Shown here in pieces: positions 35,124-46,379 of a stretch of 64,000 bases of DNA. Within the stretch, counting starts at the first letter, position 1; each line of letters opens with the position of its first letter. A program made the position numbers and the translations under genes. The notes beneath the pieces are model-generated. The model saw nothing but the letters and a program-made list of their open reading frames with translations, was not told the origin of the DNA and made no database searches. This DNA is from Dama dama (Eukaryota > Chordata > Mammalia > Artiodactyla > Cervidae), in NCBI RefSeq assembly GCF_033118175.1, contig NC_083691.1, positions 57,316,001-57,380,000 on the forward strand. Direction: 5' to 3'.

Positions 35124-35785
35124 AACACCAAGTTAGGCCAGGCAACAGGGTTTGAAGGGTGACCACAACTGCACATATAAGCAGGACCATGACTTGCCCT
35201 CCTTCTCCACCCACAGCTACTGGCACCCTACCCATGAAGACAGACAGTGGTTCTGTCCAGCAGATAGTGAACTTTTCCTTGGCTGATTCTCTCTTCTCTA
35301 CACCACTCCATTCTGCACAAAGCATCCATTTGACCCAGACTCAGGTTGTTCTCTCAACAGCTTGGGAAACGTGTGTTCATAGTCCGGATCTAAATGGAAT
35401 CCAATTTGAATTTACTTGTGTTCTTGAGAATTGTGCATGTATAGCAGAGAGAGCTTGGTCCAAGGATGTTCCCCTGTCCAGACTGAGCTGTTCTTTAGGT
35501 TACATTCTCTTGTTCTGATTCTTATTTCCTATAAATCTGCTCCTTAAACTCTACTGATTTCCCAAACTTTTTCTGTGTCTCAAGGAACCAGTTTTATTAA
35601 TGCTACTCAAAGTTCTAAATGAATCTTCATCCATTCAGAAATTATAGTTTGGCCCACAGCCAGATGATATTTATCCAATGGTTCAGGCATTATTATTGCA
35701 ATAGAATAATAAACACAGGATATGTCACTTGGACTAACAGTATTGATTCCTATTAATTATATACAATACGTGTGATATATCTACT

Positions 35786-36708
35786 CGGTTCAGTTCAGTT
35801 CAGTCGCTCAGTCATGTCCGACTCTTTGCAACCGCATGAATCGCAGCACGCCAGGCCTCCCTGTCCATCATCAACTCCCGGAGTTTACTCAAACTCATGT
35901 CCATCGAGTCGGTGATGCCATCCAGCCATCTCATTCTCTGTTATCTCCTTCTCCTGCCCCCAATCCCTCCCAGCATCAGGGTCTTTTCCAATGAATCAAC
36001 TCTTCACATGAGGTGGCCAAAGTATTGGAGTTTCAGCTTCAACATCAGTCCTTCCAATGAACACCCAGGACTGATCTCCTTTAGGATGGACTGGTTGGAT
36101 CTCCTTGCAGTCCAAGGGACTCTCAAGAGTCTTCTCCAATACCACAGTTCAAAAGCATCAATTCTTTGGCACTCAGCTTTCTTCACAGTCCAACTGTCAC
36201 ATCCATACATGACCACTGGAAAAATCATAGCCTTGACTAGATGGACCTTTGTTGGCAAAGTAATGTCTCTGCTTTTAATATGCTATCTAGGTTGGTCATA
36301 ACTTTCCTTCCAAGGAGTGTCTTTTAATTTCATGGCTGCAATCATCATCTGCAGTGATTTTGGAGCCCCCCAAAATAAAATCTGACACTGTTTCCACTGT
36401 CTCCCCATCTATTTCCCATGAAGTGATGGGACCAGATGCCATGATCTTAGTTTTCTGAGTGTTAAGCTTTAAGCCAACTTTTTCACTCTCCTCTTTCACT
36501 TTCATCAAGAGGCTTTTTAGTTCCTCTTCACTTTCTGCCATAAGGGTGGTGTCATCTGCATATCTGAGGTTATTGGTATTTCTCCTGGCAATCTTGATTC
36601 CAGCTTGTGCTTCTTCCAGCCCAGCATTTCTCATGATGTTCTCTGCATATAAGTTAAATAAGCAGGGTGACAGTATACAGCCTTGATGTACTCCTTTTCC
36701 TATTTGGA
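35786..36708 (-). mobile_element. BovB LINE, 5'-truncated, RT motif retained
   Basis: Reverse BovB 3' portion between ATCTACT repeats (35,779-35,785 and 36,709-36,715). A minus-strand frame keeps QGCILSPCLFNLYAENIM and the RT catalytic box LRYADDTTLMAES. The 5' half is missing, so it is not mobile. Confidence 0.9.
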
Positions 36709-37465
36709 ATCTACTAGACATATATAAATACGTTAATATGTGCATTGATGGTTCAAAAATGTACATGTCACTGGCTGAAAGGATGACTGCACTCCATGAG
36801 CCTTCCCACTTCTTAAAAATTAGGAACAAAAGCCTTCAGTATTATTTCTATGACCCTCAGAACTTTTGTTGAAGGTATGGTAGAGAATATTGACTGAGAT
36901 TTAGCAGTGGAAGCTTTTACTGGGGTGTTTTTGTTGTTGTTGCCACTGTTAGCAAGTACAATGGGTATAAAGTCAGCTAGAAGATTTATAAGAGTGCTCT
37001 GTCTCATATTCACAAATCCCTCTAGAGATGTACGATAATTATCCTGAAATATCTGACTTTCTTAGAGCCGTCTTGTTTGCTCCATTCAAAATGTCTTTTA
37101 TGAGAAAATGTTGTTTGGAGTCAGATGCTATGTGGCACTGGGATGTAGAGAAAAGAACGAGGGTAAGAGTCAGGAGTGTTCGACCCTCAAACAGTGGTTT
37201 AGGCACAGTGAGTCTGTGGAGTAACATATTTATTTAAGTACTCTGTGTTATCATGATGAAGAAAGATGTAACATGTCAGATTTACTCCTGGACAATTACT
37301 AGATTATTTTGTAGTGAAAGGGCTATCCATTTCTTCTCAAATAGATTTTCAAAAATTCAAACCCTGTTCACATCTATTAATACTATTTATCTTCTTTACA
37401 GCACTAAGTTATGGGAACATATCTGAATTTGTACTTGAGATTTGTACTAATATGAATACTATCTT

Positions 37466-37570
37466 GTTCTTGTTCAGTCGCTCAGTAATGTCTGACTCTT
37501 TTTGACTCTTTGAACTGTAGCCCACAAGGCTCCTCTGTCCATGGGATTTTCCAGGCAAGAATACTGGAAC
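37466..37570 (-). mobile_element. Bov-tA SINE fragment
   Basis: gttcagtcgctcagtaatgt to ccaggcaagaatactgga, truncated at the head end. Confidence 0.8.
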
Positions 37571-37681
37571 GGATTTTGGCTGGGAGGAGGTGCTTGATCA
37601 CTGATCACAGTTTTGTTAAGGAAAAGCTTATGTCACACACTTTTCATAGTATTACATATGTAAAGGGTTAATAATCCCACG

Positions 37682-37905
37682 CTATGCTAAGCTAAATTGC
37701 TTCAGTCATGACCGACTCTTTGCAACCCTATGGAATGTAGCCCACCAGGCTCCTCTGTCCTTTGGATTCTCCAGGGAAGGGTACTGGAGTGGATCACCAT
37801 TTCCTCTTCCAGGAGATCTTCCTGATCCAGGGATTAAATCTGCATCTCTTACGTCTCCTGCAGAGACAGGCAGGTTCTTTACCACTAGCGCCACCTGGGA
37901 AGCCC
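37682..37905 (-). mobile_element. Bov-tA SINE
   Basis: Full reverse copy, ending gcgccacctgggaagcccc. Confidence 0.88.
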
Positions 37906-38354
37906 CTAATAAACCCATACCCTCTCTCCAAACCAACAAATCACATAGATTATACTACTATTAAGATAAATTTGAAGCTTAGTGTGGTCACTTTTCATTC
38001 GTTTTCATTCATCTGTTAAATGATTGCTACATGCTTAATGCAATATGCTCATTTTTCTGTTTAATTTAGGACTTAATAAAGTTTTCTTGCTATGAATCCA
38101 GACTCACTGATGATGCACATTCATGTAGAGTTTGGTCCATCCCCTGTCTTAGGATTCTGAGAGTTAGGGGAACAAATGATGTTGCTGGGCTGTGTACAGT
38201 CAATTCCCATCCTCACCCTCATTCCTGGAATGAAATTCCCAGGAATATATCTGCCTTCTATGTTTTTCTGTAGGGTTATCCAGTGAGGGGACCTCCCTAA
38301 TATTTGGAAGCCCAAAGAGAAGTCTTCAATATTATCCATGGGTTATACACATGC
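37906..38354. other. Gene-free interval
   Basis: No gene or named repeat is recognised. Confidence 0.4.
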
Positions 38355-38560
38355 ATGCATGCTCAGTAGTGTCCGACTCTGCGACCCCATGGACTGTAGC
38401 TCACCAGGCTCCTTTGCCCATGGAATTTTGCAGGCAAGAATACTGGATTGGGTTGCCATTTCCTTCTCCAGGGGATCTTCCCAACGCAGGGATCAAACCC
38501 ATGTCTCCTGCAGCTCCTGCACTGGCAGGTCAGTTCCTCACCACTGAGCCTTTCTGCAGA
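38355..38560 (-). mobile_element. Bov-tA SINE
   Basis: Reverse copy with tagtgtccgactctgcgacc and aacgcagggatcaaacccat. Confidence 0.87.
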
Positions 38561-38894
38561 GTAATACATGGACAGAGGTGAGAAACATAAGATCACCTAG
38601 TGAGGTGCTCCAGGCAGGTAGGAGCATCAACATCCTTCCCCCTAGGTTTCCTACCCCTAGGTTTCCTACCCACGTCTGAGGACCACATGGTTAGGCAGTC
38701 TGTATCTCCAATAGCAGATGTCCTCTGGCTTTGGGGAAACCATGTGGGAATTTTCCATTTCTGGCATCCACTTCCCTTATTAGCATATCCCCAAGCATGT
38801 GAATAGTGTACTTTAGACCCTAATTTATTGCTTTTAACAACTTCTGTTTGAACTATCTAGAGTGACTTATTTTTGCTGTGTGAACCTTCGTGTG
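38561..38894. other. Gene-free interval
   Basis: No gene or named repeat seen, apart from a short tandem of the 14-mer cctaggtttcctac at about 38,641-38,671. Confidence 0.45.
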
Positions 38895-39110
38895 CGTGCG
38901 TGCATGCCTGCTCAGCAGCTCAGTCGTGTCCGACTCTTCTGTGACCCCATGTAGCCTGCCAGGCTCCTCAGTCCATGGGATTCTCCAGGCAAGAATACTG
39001 GAGTGAGTTGTCATTTCCTCCTCCAGGGGATCTTTCCGACCCAGGGATGGAACCCATATCTCCTTCATTGGCAGGAGAATTCTTTACCGCTGAGCCACCT
39101 GGGAAGCCCA
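38895..39110 (-). mobile_element. Bov-tA SINE
   Basis: Reverse copy from cagctcagtcgtgtccgact to gagccacctgggaagccca. Confidence 0.88.
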
Positions 39111-39367
39111 AACCAGGCTCCTCAGAGTAAATCATCTCTGTTTATGTTAAATCAGGAGCAACCTAGCCATGTCTGTGCTGCTGGTGCTGTGGAGGAAGAA
39201 AGAGGGTTAGGGTGTACTGAGGAGTCTCCTGCCCCTTCTGCCAAAACCTCCCACTGACTTTCAAAGTGGGGGTGCATCCGAGAGTGTTTGTGCATTGCTT
39301 TCCATAGATGGAGGAACTAGGAGGAGCAGCTGGGGCAGCTCAGCCCCACCCATCTTCTCCCTTGGGT

Positions 39368-39395
39368 GGTTTATGTTCTTGTGTGTGACACTGGG
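39368..39395 (-). other. Damaged 12-RSS of segment E
   Basis: Nonamer ACATAAACC (39,368-39,376) and a 12-bp spacer are normal, but the heptamer (39,389-39,395) is CCCAGTG. The second base of the critical CAC is changed. Confidence 0.88.
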
Positions 39396-39856
39396 GGAGG
39401 TAAACTGTAATCCTGTTGACAGTAGTAAGTTGCAATATCATCAGCCTTCAGGCTGCTGATGGTGAGGGTGAAATCTGTCCCAAATCCACTGCCACTGAAC
39501 TGGGATGGGAACCAGGAGGGCGACCTGGATACCGCATAGATGAGGAGCTTAGGAGCTTTCCCTGGTGTCTGTTGATACAAGGCTAATTTAGTGTCAATGC
39601 TTTGACTGGCTTGGCAAGTGATGGAGACTCTGTCTCCTAGAGATGCAGACAGGGAGGATGGAGACTGGGTCACCTGGATGTCACACCTGGAACCTGAGAT
39701 TGGAAACAGAAAAACACATATCCACAGGATTAACCAAGTTATAAGAGGACTTCCCTGAAGGGCCAGGCAGTACTGACTACACTAATCCCCAGTGTTCTCC
39801 CTCCTTTCCTGGGAGCCAGAGCAGCAAGATTCCGAGGAGTTGCCCGGGGCCCTCAT
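39396..39856 (-). pseudogene. Vk1-type IGKV pseudogene, segment E
   Basis: A Vk1-like segment. Exon 2 (39,693-39,396) is an open V frame: DIQVTQSPSSLSASLG, ITCQASQ, APKLLIY, FGTDFTLTISSL and ATYYCQQDY. Four lesions argue against function. The invariant framework-2 Trp is Leu (LALYQQ, codon TTG). The leader exon (39,856-39,809) is 48 nt, 1 nt short, so its signal peptide is out of frame. The donor is GA instead of GT. The RSS heptamer is CCCAGTG. The promoter octamer is perfect. It sits between the Vk3 array and the inverted Vk4-type relic, in the same orientation as A-D. An assembly error is unlikely to explain four separate changes. Confidence 0.9.
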
Positions 39857-39949
39857 GTTCACTGTGCATTCTGACCGGGACGGACTCCTACCCGGGCTGT
39901 GACCAGACTATAAGGAAGTGTCCGGGGTAGTGGGCTGAGCTCTGGGGAC

Positions 39950-39957
39950 ATGCAAAT
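39950..39957 (-). promoter_or_regulatory. Perfect Ig octamer of segment E
   Basis: Coding strand ATTTGCAT, 94 bp upstream of the leader ATG. Confidence 0.88.
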
Positions 39958-40059
39958 CGGCAGGGGAGGGGCAGGGCTGGGCGAGGCTGCAGGGCTGGCT
40001 GAACTCTGTAACAGCACAGATGCAATGAGTTCCCAGCATCCCAGGTCAGACCGGAGCAA

Positions 40060-40565
40060 CACAAATTAGCCTGCGGAGAACATGTTTCCTCATGCAGGCC
40101 ATAGGACACAATCAGCCTACCATGCTATGATTAGAATGTTTGTTTTTGGTCTCTTCAGAGTTGAAAGCATGCTTTTCATGCCATCTCTCCAACTAAGGCA
40201 GAGTCTTTCAGGTATGGTACACACCAGAAACTTCAAAAATTTTATAACTTTCTTCAAATTAGAACCTATGGACATTATTGAGGCCAGTGGGGCCTTCTCT
40301 TTGATCTCTGATGCTCTTAATAAGATAAATTATTAGCAATACCAGCAAGAAATGCTATGAAGTAGAAGAGCAATAAAAATGCACACAGTCATGATTTGTA
40401 AAGAAAGCAGTAGACACTGGGTATATGTCATCACTAACCTCTCATCTCCAGCTAAACCTTTATGTATGGTCTGTCCCGTTATCTCCATCAGGGTCAGCCA
40501 AGATCAGAAATTTTCTATCTGCACATCTGAGAAATATCAGCCATCTTCCTAATTCTGTGTGCTCT
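40060..40565. other. Gene-free interval
   Basis: Upstream flank of segment E. I recognise no gene or repeat. Confidence 0.4.
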
Positions 40566-41598
40566 TACTTTGACTGTGTGGATCCCAACAAACAGTGGAA
40601 AATTCTTAAAGAGCTGGGAATACCAGACCACCTTTACTTCTGAGAAATTTTTATGCAGTTCAATAAGCAACAGTTAGAACCAGACATAGAACAACAGACT
40701 GGTTCCATACTGGGAAAGGAGTATGTCAAGACAGTATATTACTTCTATGCAGAGTACATCATGTGAAATGCTAGGCTGGATGAAGCACAAGCTGGAATCA
40801 AGGTTCCTGGAAGAAATATCAATAACCTCAGATATGCAGATGACACCACCCTTATGGCAGAAAGTGAAGAAGAAACTAAAGAACCTTTGATGAAAGTGAA
40901 AGAGGAGAGTGAAAAAGTTGGCTTAAAACTCAACATTCAAAAAACTAAGATCATGGCATCTAGATGGGGAAATAGATGGGGAAACAATGGAAACAGTGAC
41001 AGACTTTATTTTCTTGGGCTCCAAAATCACTGTAGATGGTGATTGCAACCATGAAATTAAAAGACACTTGCTCCTTGGAAGAAAAGCTATGACCAACCTA
41101 GACAGCATATTAAAAAGCAGAGATATTACTTTGCCGACAAAAGTCCATCTAGTCAGAGCTATGGTTTTTCCATTAGCCAAGTATGGATGTGAGAGTTGGA
41201 CTATAAAGAAAGCTGAGTGCAGAAGAATTGATGCTTTTGAACTGTGGTGTTGGAGAAGACTCTTGAGAGTCCCTTGGACTGCAAGGAGGTCAAGTCAGTC
41301 AATCCTAAAGAAAATCAGTCCTGAGTACTCATTGGAAGAACTGATGCTGAAGCTGAAACTCCAATACTTTGGCCACCTGATGTAACGAACCTGACTCATT
41401 TGAAAAGACCCAGATGCTCAGAAAGATTGAAGGCAGGCGGGGAAGGGGACGACAGAGGATGAGATGGTTGGATGGCATCACTGACTTGATGGACATGAGT
41501 TTTAGCAAGCTCTGGGGGTTGACTATGGACAGGGAAGCCTGGAGTGCTGCAGTCCATGAGGTCACAAAGCACTGGACACAACTGAGCGACTGAACTGA
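40566..41598 (+). mobile_element. BovB LINE, 5'-truncated
   Basis: Begins in the RT region (tttgactgtgtggatcccaa) and ends with the tail gagcgactgaactgatt. A frame at 40,987-41,385 encodes the post-RT segment METVTDFIFLGSKITVDGDC and KAECRRIDAFELWCWRRLL. Other frames are broken. Confidence 0.9.
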
Positions 41599-42340
41599 TT
41601 ACACATATTTATGCCAGATGTTCCCTGCATTCTACATATTACTCTTCATGCTTTCTATCCTGTCTTTCCCCAAGATCTCTTCTTATTTAGAAGCTGAGGT
41701 CTTCCCTAGACCAAATGCCCATTTATACCCTTGCACCTATTAATGCTATGTTCCTTAAATTGCTTATTGCACCATTCTATCACAAAATCTTTTCAAGATC
41801 CTAAGAGAGTCTTGGATTTAAGACATTAGAACCCAAGCATGATGAGGAAGCAGTCACATAGGAAGATGAAGGTGGAGGACCCGTGTGGAATATGAGTCCA
41901 TAATATGATAGGACATCTTAGAATCTTGCCTGGGAGACTCCATGGACAGAGGAACCTGGTGGGCTACAGTCCATGAGGTTGCAACGAGATGGACACGACT
42001 GAGAGAGTGAGCACATAAATTAATTCATGCTTTCAGGCTTTCTTCAGTTGGTTTGAAAAAGTATAGCTGATATCAAGAAAATTTTACATTTAGGAATTTT
42101 TGCTGAATGGTATTGAGAAATCACAGTTTTAGTTTGGTTGCTGAGCCTCTCATAGACCTCACATTTCCTGGAGTAGTGATATTTTTGTCTCCTTCTTTAC
42201 ATCGTTCATTATTTGTCTTCACAGCTCACTGCACAGGTACTTTTGATGTCATGCTCTGATGCGTTTGCCTAGGCTCTTGGAGCTCTAGTCAGGATGCTCA
42301 GGGCTCTATTAAAGGGGTTTCCTGAAGATCGGGTCTGAGT
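41599..42340. other. Flank between BovB and the Vk4-type relic
   Basis: 41,620-41,860 resembles 3,830-4,060. A partial sense Bov-tA lies at about 41,919-42,015 (cttgcctgggagactccatg to ggacacgactgagagagtga). The right end is the degraded promoter flank of the plus-strand V relic. Confidence 0.55.
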
Positions 42341-42369
42341 GTGTCAGATGAGTGAGCAGCAGAAAGATA

Positions 42370-42743
42370 ATGCCACAGCCGTAACTCCTTATCTTCCTGG
42401 CCATCTGGGTCTCAGGTGAGAGATTTAGGGTAGAAGTAGCTTTATAAAACTAAATGATTTTACCATGCAAAATGAGTAAATCATTTTACTTAAATGGTGT
42501 AATTAGTTATGATAAAGAGCAAACCCTACATTTTTTACATATATGCTTTAGTATATGAATGATGCAATGTATGATCGCCATTCCATTGTGATTGCAGGTG
42601 TCTCTGGGGACATCACAATGACCCAATCTCGAAGTTCCTTGGCCGTGTCTGCAGGAGAGGAAGATCATCATCAACTGCAGGTCCAGCCAGAGTCTTCTAT
42701 ACTTCAACCAGAAAACCTAGTTTGCCTAGTACCAGCAGAAACT
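42370..42743 (+). pseudogene. Inverted Vk4-type IGKV pseudogene, truncated
   Basis: The only V segment on the plus strand. Exon 1 (42,370-42,415) encodes MPQP, a stop, then LLIFLAIWVS, with a GTGAG donor. A 182-bp intron ends in TTGCAG at 42,597. The V exon from 42,598 reads VSGDITMTQSRSSLAVSAGE, resembling human IGKV4-1 and mouse Vk8. One extra base follows, shifting the frame before INCRSSQSLLYFNQKT. Two further stops replace Tyr and the core Trp (TAG codons, where YLAWYQQ is expected). The V exon stops after QQK, where a Bov-tA SINE begins at about 42,744. No framework 3, CDR3 or RSS remains. It is unambiguously a relic. Its inverted orientation recalls the inverted proximal IGKV4-1 of human, but that parallel is inference. 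Confidence 0.88.
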
Positions 42744-42840
42744 GTGGGCTTCTCCAGTGGTGCAGTGGTAAAGAATACACCTGCCATGCAGGAGCTTCAG
42801 GAGATGTGGGCTTGATTTCTGGGTCAGGAAGATCTCCTGG
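42744..42840 (+). mobile_element. Bov-tA SINE, truncated, ending the Vk4-type exon
   Basis: gtgggcttctccagtggtgc to ggtcaggaagatctcctgg. Only the tRNA-like head and body remain. Confidence 0.85.
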
Positions 42841-43031
42841 AGTCAGATTAACAGAAATTTTTTTTCCATCTTCTTCCTTTAAAACCACTAGTACCTTGAG
42901 TAACCTAAGCTCTAAGTACTTCTAAGTAGCTCTAATCACTAATGATTTTTCATCATTAGATGGGTTATTGTCAGATAATTGCTACAGGTGAATAAGCCCT
43001 TGCTACAATATTCAACACTTAGTAAATCTCT

Positions 43032-43039
43032 AAGACTTC
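43032..43039. repeat. Left target-site duplication of the inverted BovB
   Basis: AAGACTTC, repeated at 46,372-46,379. Confidence 0.75.
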
Positions 43040-46000
43040 GCTGATCACTGAGGAAGGCTTTCTTATCTCTCCTTGCTATTCTTTGGAATTCTGTTTTCAA
43101 ACGGGCATATCTTTCCTTTTCTCCTTTGCCTTTCGCTTCTCTTCTTTTCACAGCTATTTGTAAGGTCTCCTCAGACAAACTTTTTGCTTTTTTTTTTTCT
43201 TGGAGATGGTCTTGATCCCTGCCTCCTATACAATGCACAAACCTCCATCCATAGTTCTTCAGAACTCTGTCTATCAGATCTAATTCCTTGAATCTATTTG
43301 TCACTCCCACTGTATAATCATAAAGGATTTGAATTAGGTTATACCTGAATGGTCTAGTGATTTTCCCTACTTTCTTCAATTTAAGTCTGAATTTGGCAAT
43401 AAGGAGTTCATGATCTGAGCCACAGTCAGCTCCCAGTCTTGTTTTTGCTGACTACATAGAGCTTCTCCATCTTTGGCGGCAAGGAATATAATCGATATGA
43501 TTTTGATATTGACCATCTGGTGATGTCCATGTGTAGAGTTTTCTCTTGGGTTGTTGGAAGAGGGTGTTTGCTATGGCCAGTGCATTCTCTTGGCAAAACT
43601 CTGTTAGCCTTTTCCCTGCTTCATTCTGTACTCTAAGGCCAAATTTGCCTGTTATTCCAGGTATTTCTTGACTTCCTACTTTTGCATTCCAGTCCCCTAT
43701 AATGAAAAGGACATCTTTTGTGGTTGTTAGTTCTAGAAGGTTTTGTAGGTCTTCATAGAACCATTCAACTTCAGCTTCTTCAGCATTACTGGTCGAGACA
43801 TAGACTTGCATTACTGTGATACTGAATGGTTTGCCTTGAAAACAAACAGAGATCATTCTGTCATTTTTGAGACTGCATCCAAGTACGGCATTTTAGACTG
43901 TTTCGTTGACTATGAAGGCTATGTCATTTCTTCTAAGGGATTCTTGCCCACAGTAGTAGATATAATGGTCACCTGAGTTAAATTCACTTATTCCAGTCCA
44001 TTTTAGTTCGCTGATTCCTAAAATGTTGATGTTCACTCTTGCCATCTCCTGTTTGACCACTTCCAATTTGCCTTAATTCATGGACCTAACATTCCAGGTT
44101 CCTATGCAATATTGCTCTTTACAGCATCTGACTTTACTTCCATCACCAGTCACATCCAGAACTGGGTATTATTTTTGCTGTGATTCCGTCTCGTCATTCT
44201 TTCTGGAGTTATTTCTCCACTGATCTCCAGTAGCATATTGGGTGCCTACTGACCTGGGGAGTTCATCTTTCAGTGTCCTATCTTTTTGCCTTTTCATCCT
44301 GTTCATGGGGTTCTCAAGGCAAGAATACTGAAGTGGTTTGCCATTCCCTTCTACAGTGGACCACGTTTTGTCAGAACTCACCACCATGACCCGGCCATCT
44401 TGAGTGGCCCTACACAGCATGGCTCATAGTTTCATTGAGTTAGACAAGACTGTGGTCCATGTGATCAGATTGGTTAGTTTTCTGTGATTGTGATTTTCAG
44501 TCTGTCTGCCCTCTGATGGAGAAGGATAAGAGGCTTATGGAAGCTTCCTAATGGAGAAAAGGAAAGATATACCTGTTTGAATGCAGAGTTCCAAAGAATA
44601 GCAAGGAGAGATAAGAAAACTTTTCTCAGTGATCAATGCAAAGAAATAGAGGAAAACAATAGAATGGGAAAACTAGAGATCTCTTCAAGAAAATTAGAGA
44701 TACCAAGGGAACATTTCATGCAAAGATGGGCTCAATAAAGCACAGAAATGGTATGGACCTAACAGAAGCAGAAGATATTAAGAAGAGGTGGCAAGAATAC
44801 ACAGAAGAACTATACAAAAGAGATATTCATGACCCAGATAATCATGATGGTATGATCACTCTCCTAGAGCCAGACATCCTGGAATGTGAAGTCAAGTGGG
44901 CCTCAGGAAGCATCACTATGAACAAAGCTAATGGCGGTGATGGAATTCCAGTTGAGCTATTTCAAATCCTGAAAGATGATGCTGTGAAAGTGCTGCACTA
45001 AATATACCAAAAATTTGGAAAACTCAGCAGTGGTCACAAGACTGGAAAAGGTCAATTTTCATTCCAGTCCCAAAGAAAGGCAATGCCAAAGAATGCTTAA
45101 ACTACTGCACAACTGTACTCATCTCACACACTAGCAAAGTAATGCTCAAAATTCGCCAAGCCAGGCTGTAACAGTACATGAACCGTGAACTTCCAGATGT
45201 TCAAGCTGGGTTTAGAAAAGGCAGAGGAACCAGAGGTCAATTGCCAACATTCGTTTGATCATCAAAAAAGCAAGAGAGTTCCAGAAAAACATCTGTTTCT
45301 GCTTTATTGACTATGCCAAAGCCTTTGACTGTGTGGATTACCACAAACTGGAAAATTCTTCAAGAGATGGGAATACCAGACCATCTGAACTGCTTCTTGA
45401 GAAATCTGTATGCAGGTCCAGAAGCAACAATTAGAACTAGATATGTAACAATGGACTGGTTCCAAATAGGGAAAGGAGTATGTCAAGGCTGTGTATTGTC
45501 ACCCTGCTTATTTAACTTATATGCAGAGCACATCATGAGAAACTCTGGGATGGATGAAGCAAAAGCTGGAATCAAGATTGCTGGGAGAAATATCAATATC
45601 AACCTCAGACATGCAGATGACACCATCCTTATAGCAGAAAGCAAAGAACTCAAGAGCCTTTTGATGAAAGTGAAGGAGGAGAGTGAAAAAGTTGGCTTAA
45701 AACTCAACATTCAAAAAACTAAGATCATGGCATCTAGATGGGGAAATAGGTGGGGAAACAATGGAAACAATGACAGACTTTATTTTCTTGGGCTCCAAAA
45801 TCACTGTAGATGGTGATTGCAGCCATGAAATTAAAAGACACTTGCTCCTTGGAAGAAAAGCTATGACAAACCTAGACAGCATGTTAAAAAGCAGAGACAT
45901 TACTTTGCCAACAAAGTTGGTCAGTCAAAGCTATGGTTTTTCCATTAGTCATGTATGGATGTGAGAGTTGGACTATAAAGAAAGCTGAGCACCAAAGAAT

Positions 46001-46371
46001 CGATGTTTTGAACTGTGGTATTGGAGAAGACTCTTGAGAGTCCCTTGGACTGCAAGGAGATCAAACCAGTCCATTCTAAAGAAAATCAGTCCTGAATATT
46101 CAATGGAAGAACTGATGCTGAAGCTGAAACTCCAATACTTTGGCCACCTGATGCAAAGAACTGACTCATTTGAAAAGACCCAGATGCTCAGAAAGATTGA
46201 AGGCAGGCGGGGAAGGGGACGACAGAGGATGAGATGGTTGGATGGCATCACTGACTCAAAGGACATGAGTGTGAGTAAACTCCAGGAGTTGGTGACAAAC
46301 AGGGAGGCCTGGCGTGCTGCAGTCCTTGGGGTCGCAAAGAGTTGGACACAATTGAGCAACTGAACTGACTG
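43040..46371 (+). mobile_element. BovB LINE with inverted 5' half (twin-priming structure)
   Basis: The left part (43,040 to about 44,553) is BovB on the minus strand. It encodes the AP-type endonuclease domain (FIIGDWNAKVGSQ, SPDGQYQNHIDYI) and the linker KKVGKITRPFRY to RDKKAFLSDQ. The right part (about 44,554-46,371) is BovB on the plus strand. It starts at the same linker (coding for AEFQRIARRDKKTFLSDQ), then RT with QGCVLSPCLFNLYAEHIM and HADDTILIAES, then the 3' tail. The two halves meet head to head, repeat about 90 bp of linker, and lie between AAGACTTC repeats. This is the structure expected when a second primer starts inside the RNA. Frames are broken. Confidence 0.85.
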
Positions 46372-46379
46372 AAGACTTC

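Larger units (their letters stand above)
34157..37465 (-). other. Vk3 cassette D 5' flank (duplicon)
   Basis: Colinear with cassettes A, B and C and also with the relic at 57,740-59,520. It is interrupted by two SINEs and a BovB (listed separately). No other gene. Confidence 0.7.

Noticed and set aside
35159..35518. 119-codon ORF in the cassette D flank, with relatives at 18,130 and 28,316
   Set aside because: The similarity is explained by the non-coding duplicon. The frames and lengths are not kept between cassettes.
44300..44370. Separate Bov-tA SINE in the inverted BovB
   Set aside because: The similarity (ggcaagaatactgaagtggt) is part of BovB itself, which shares tail sequence with these SINEs.
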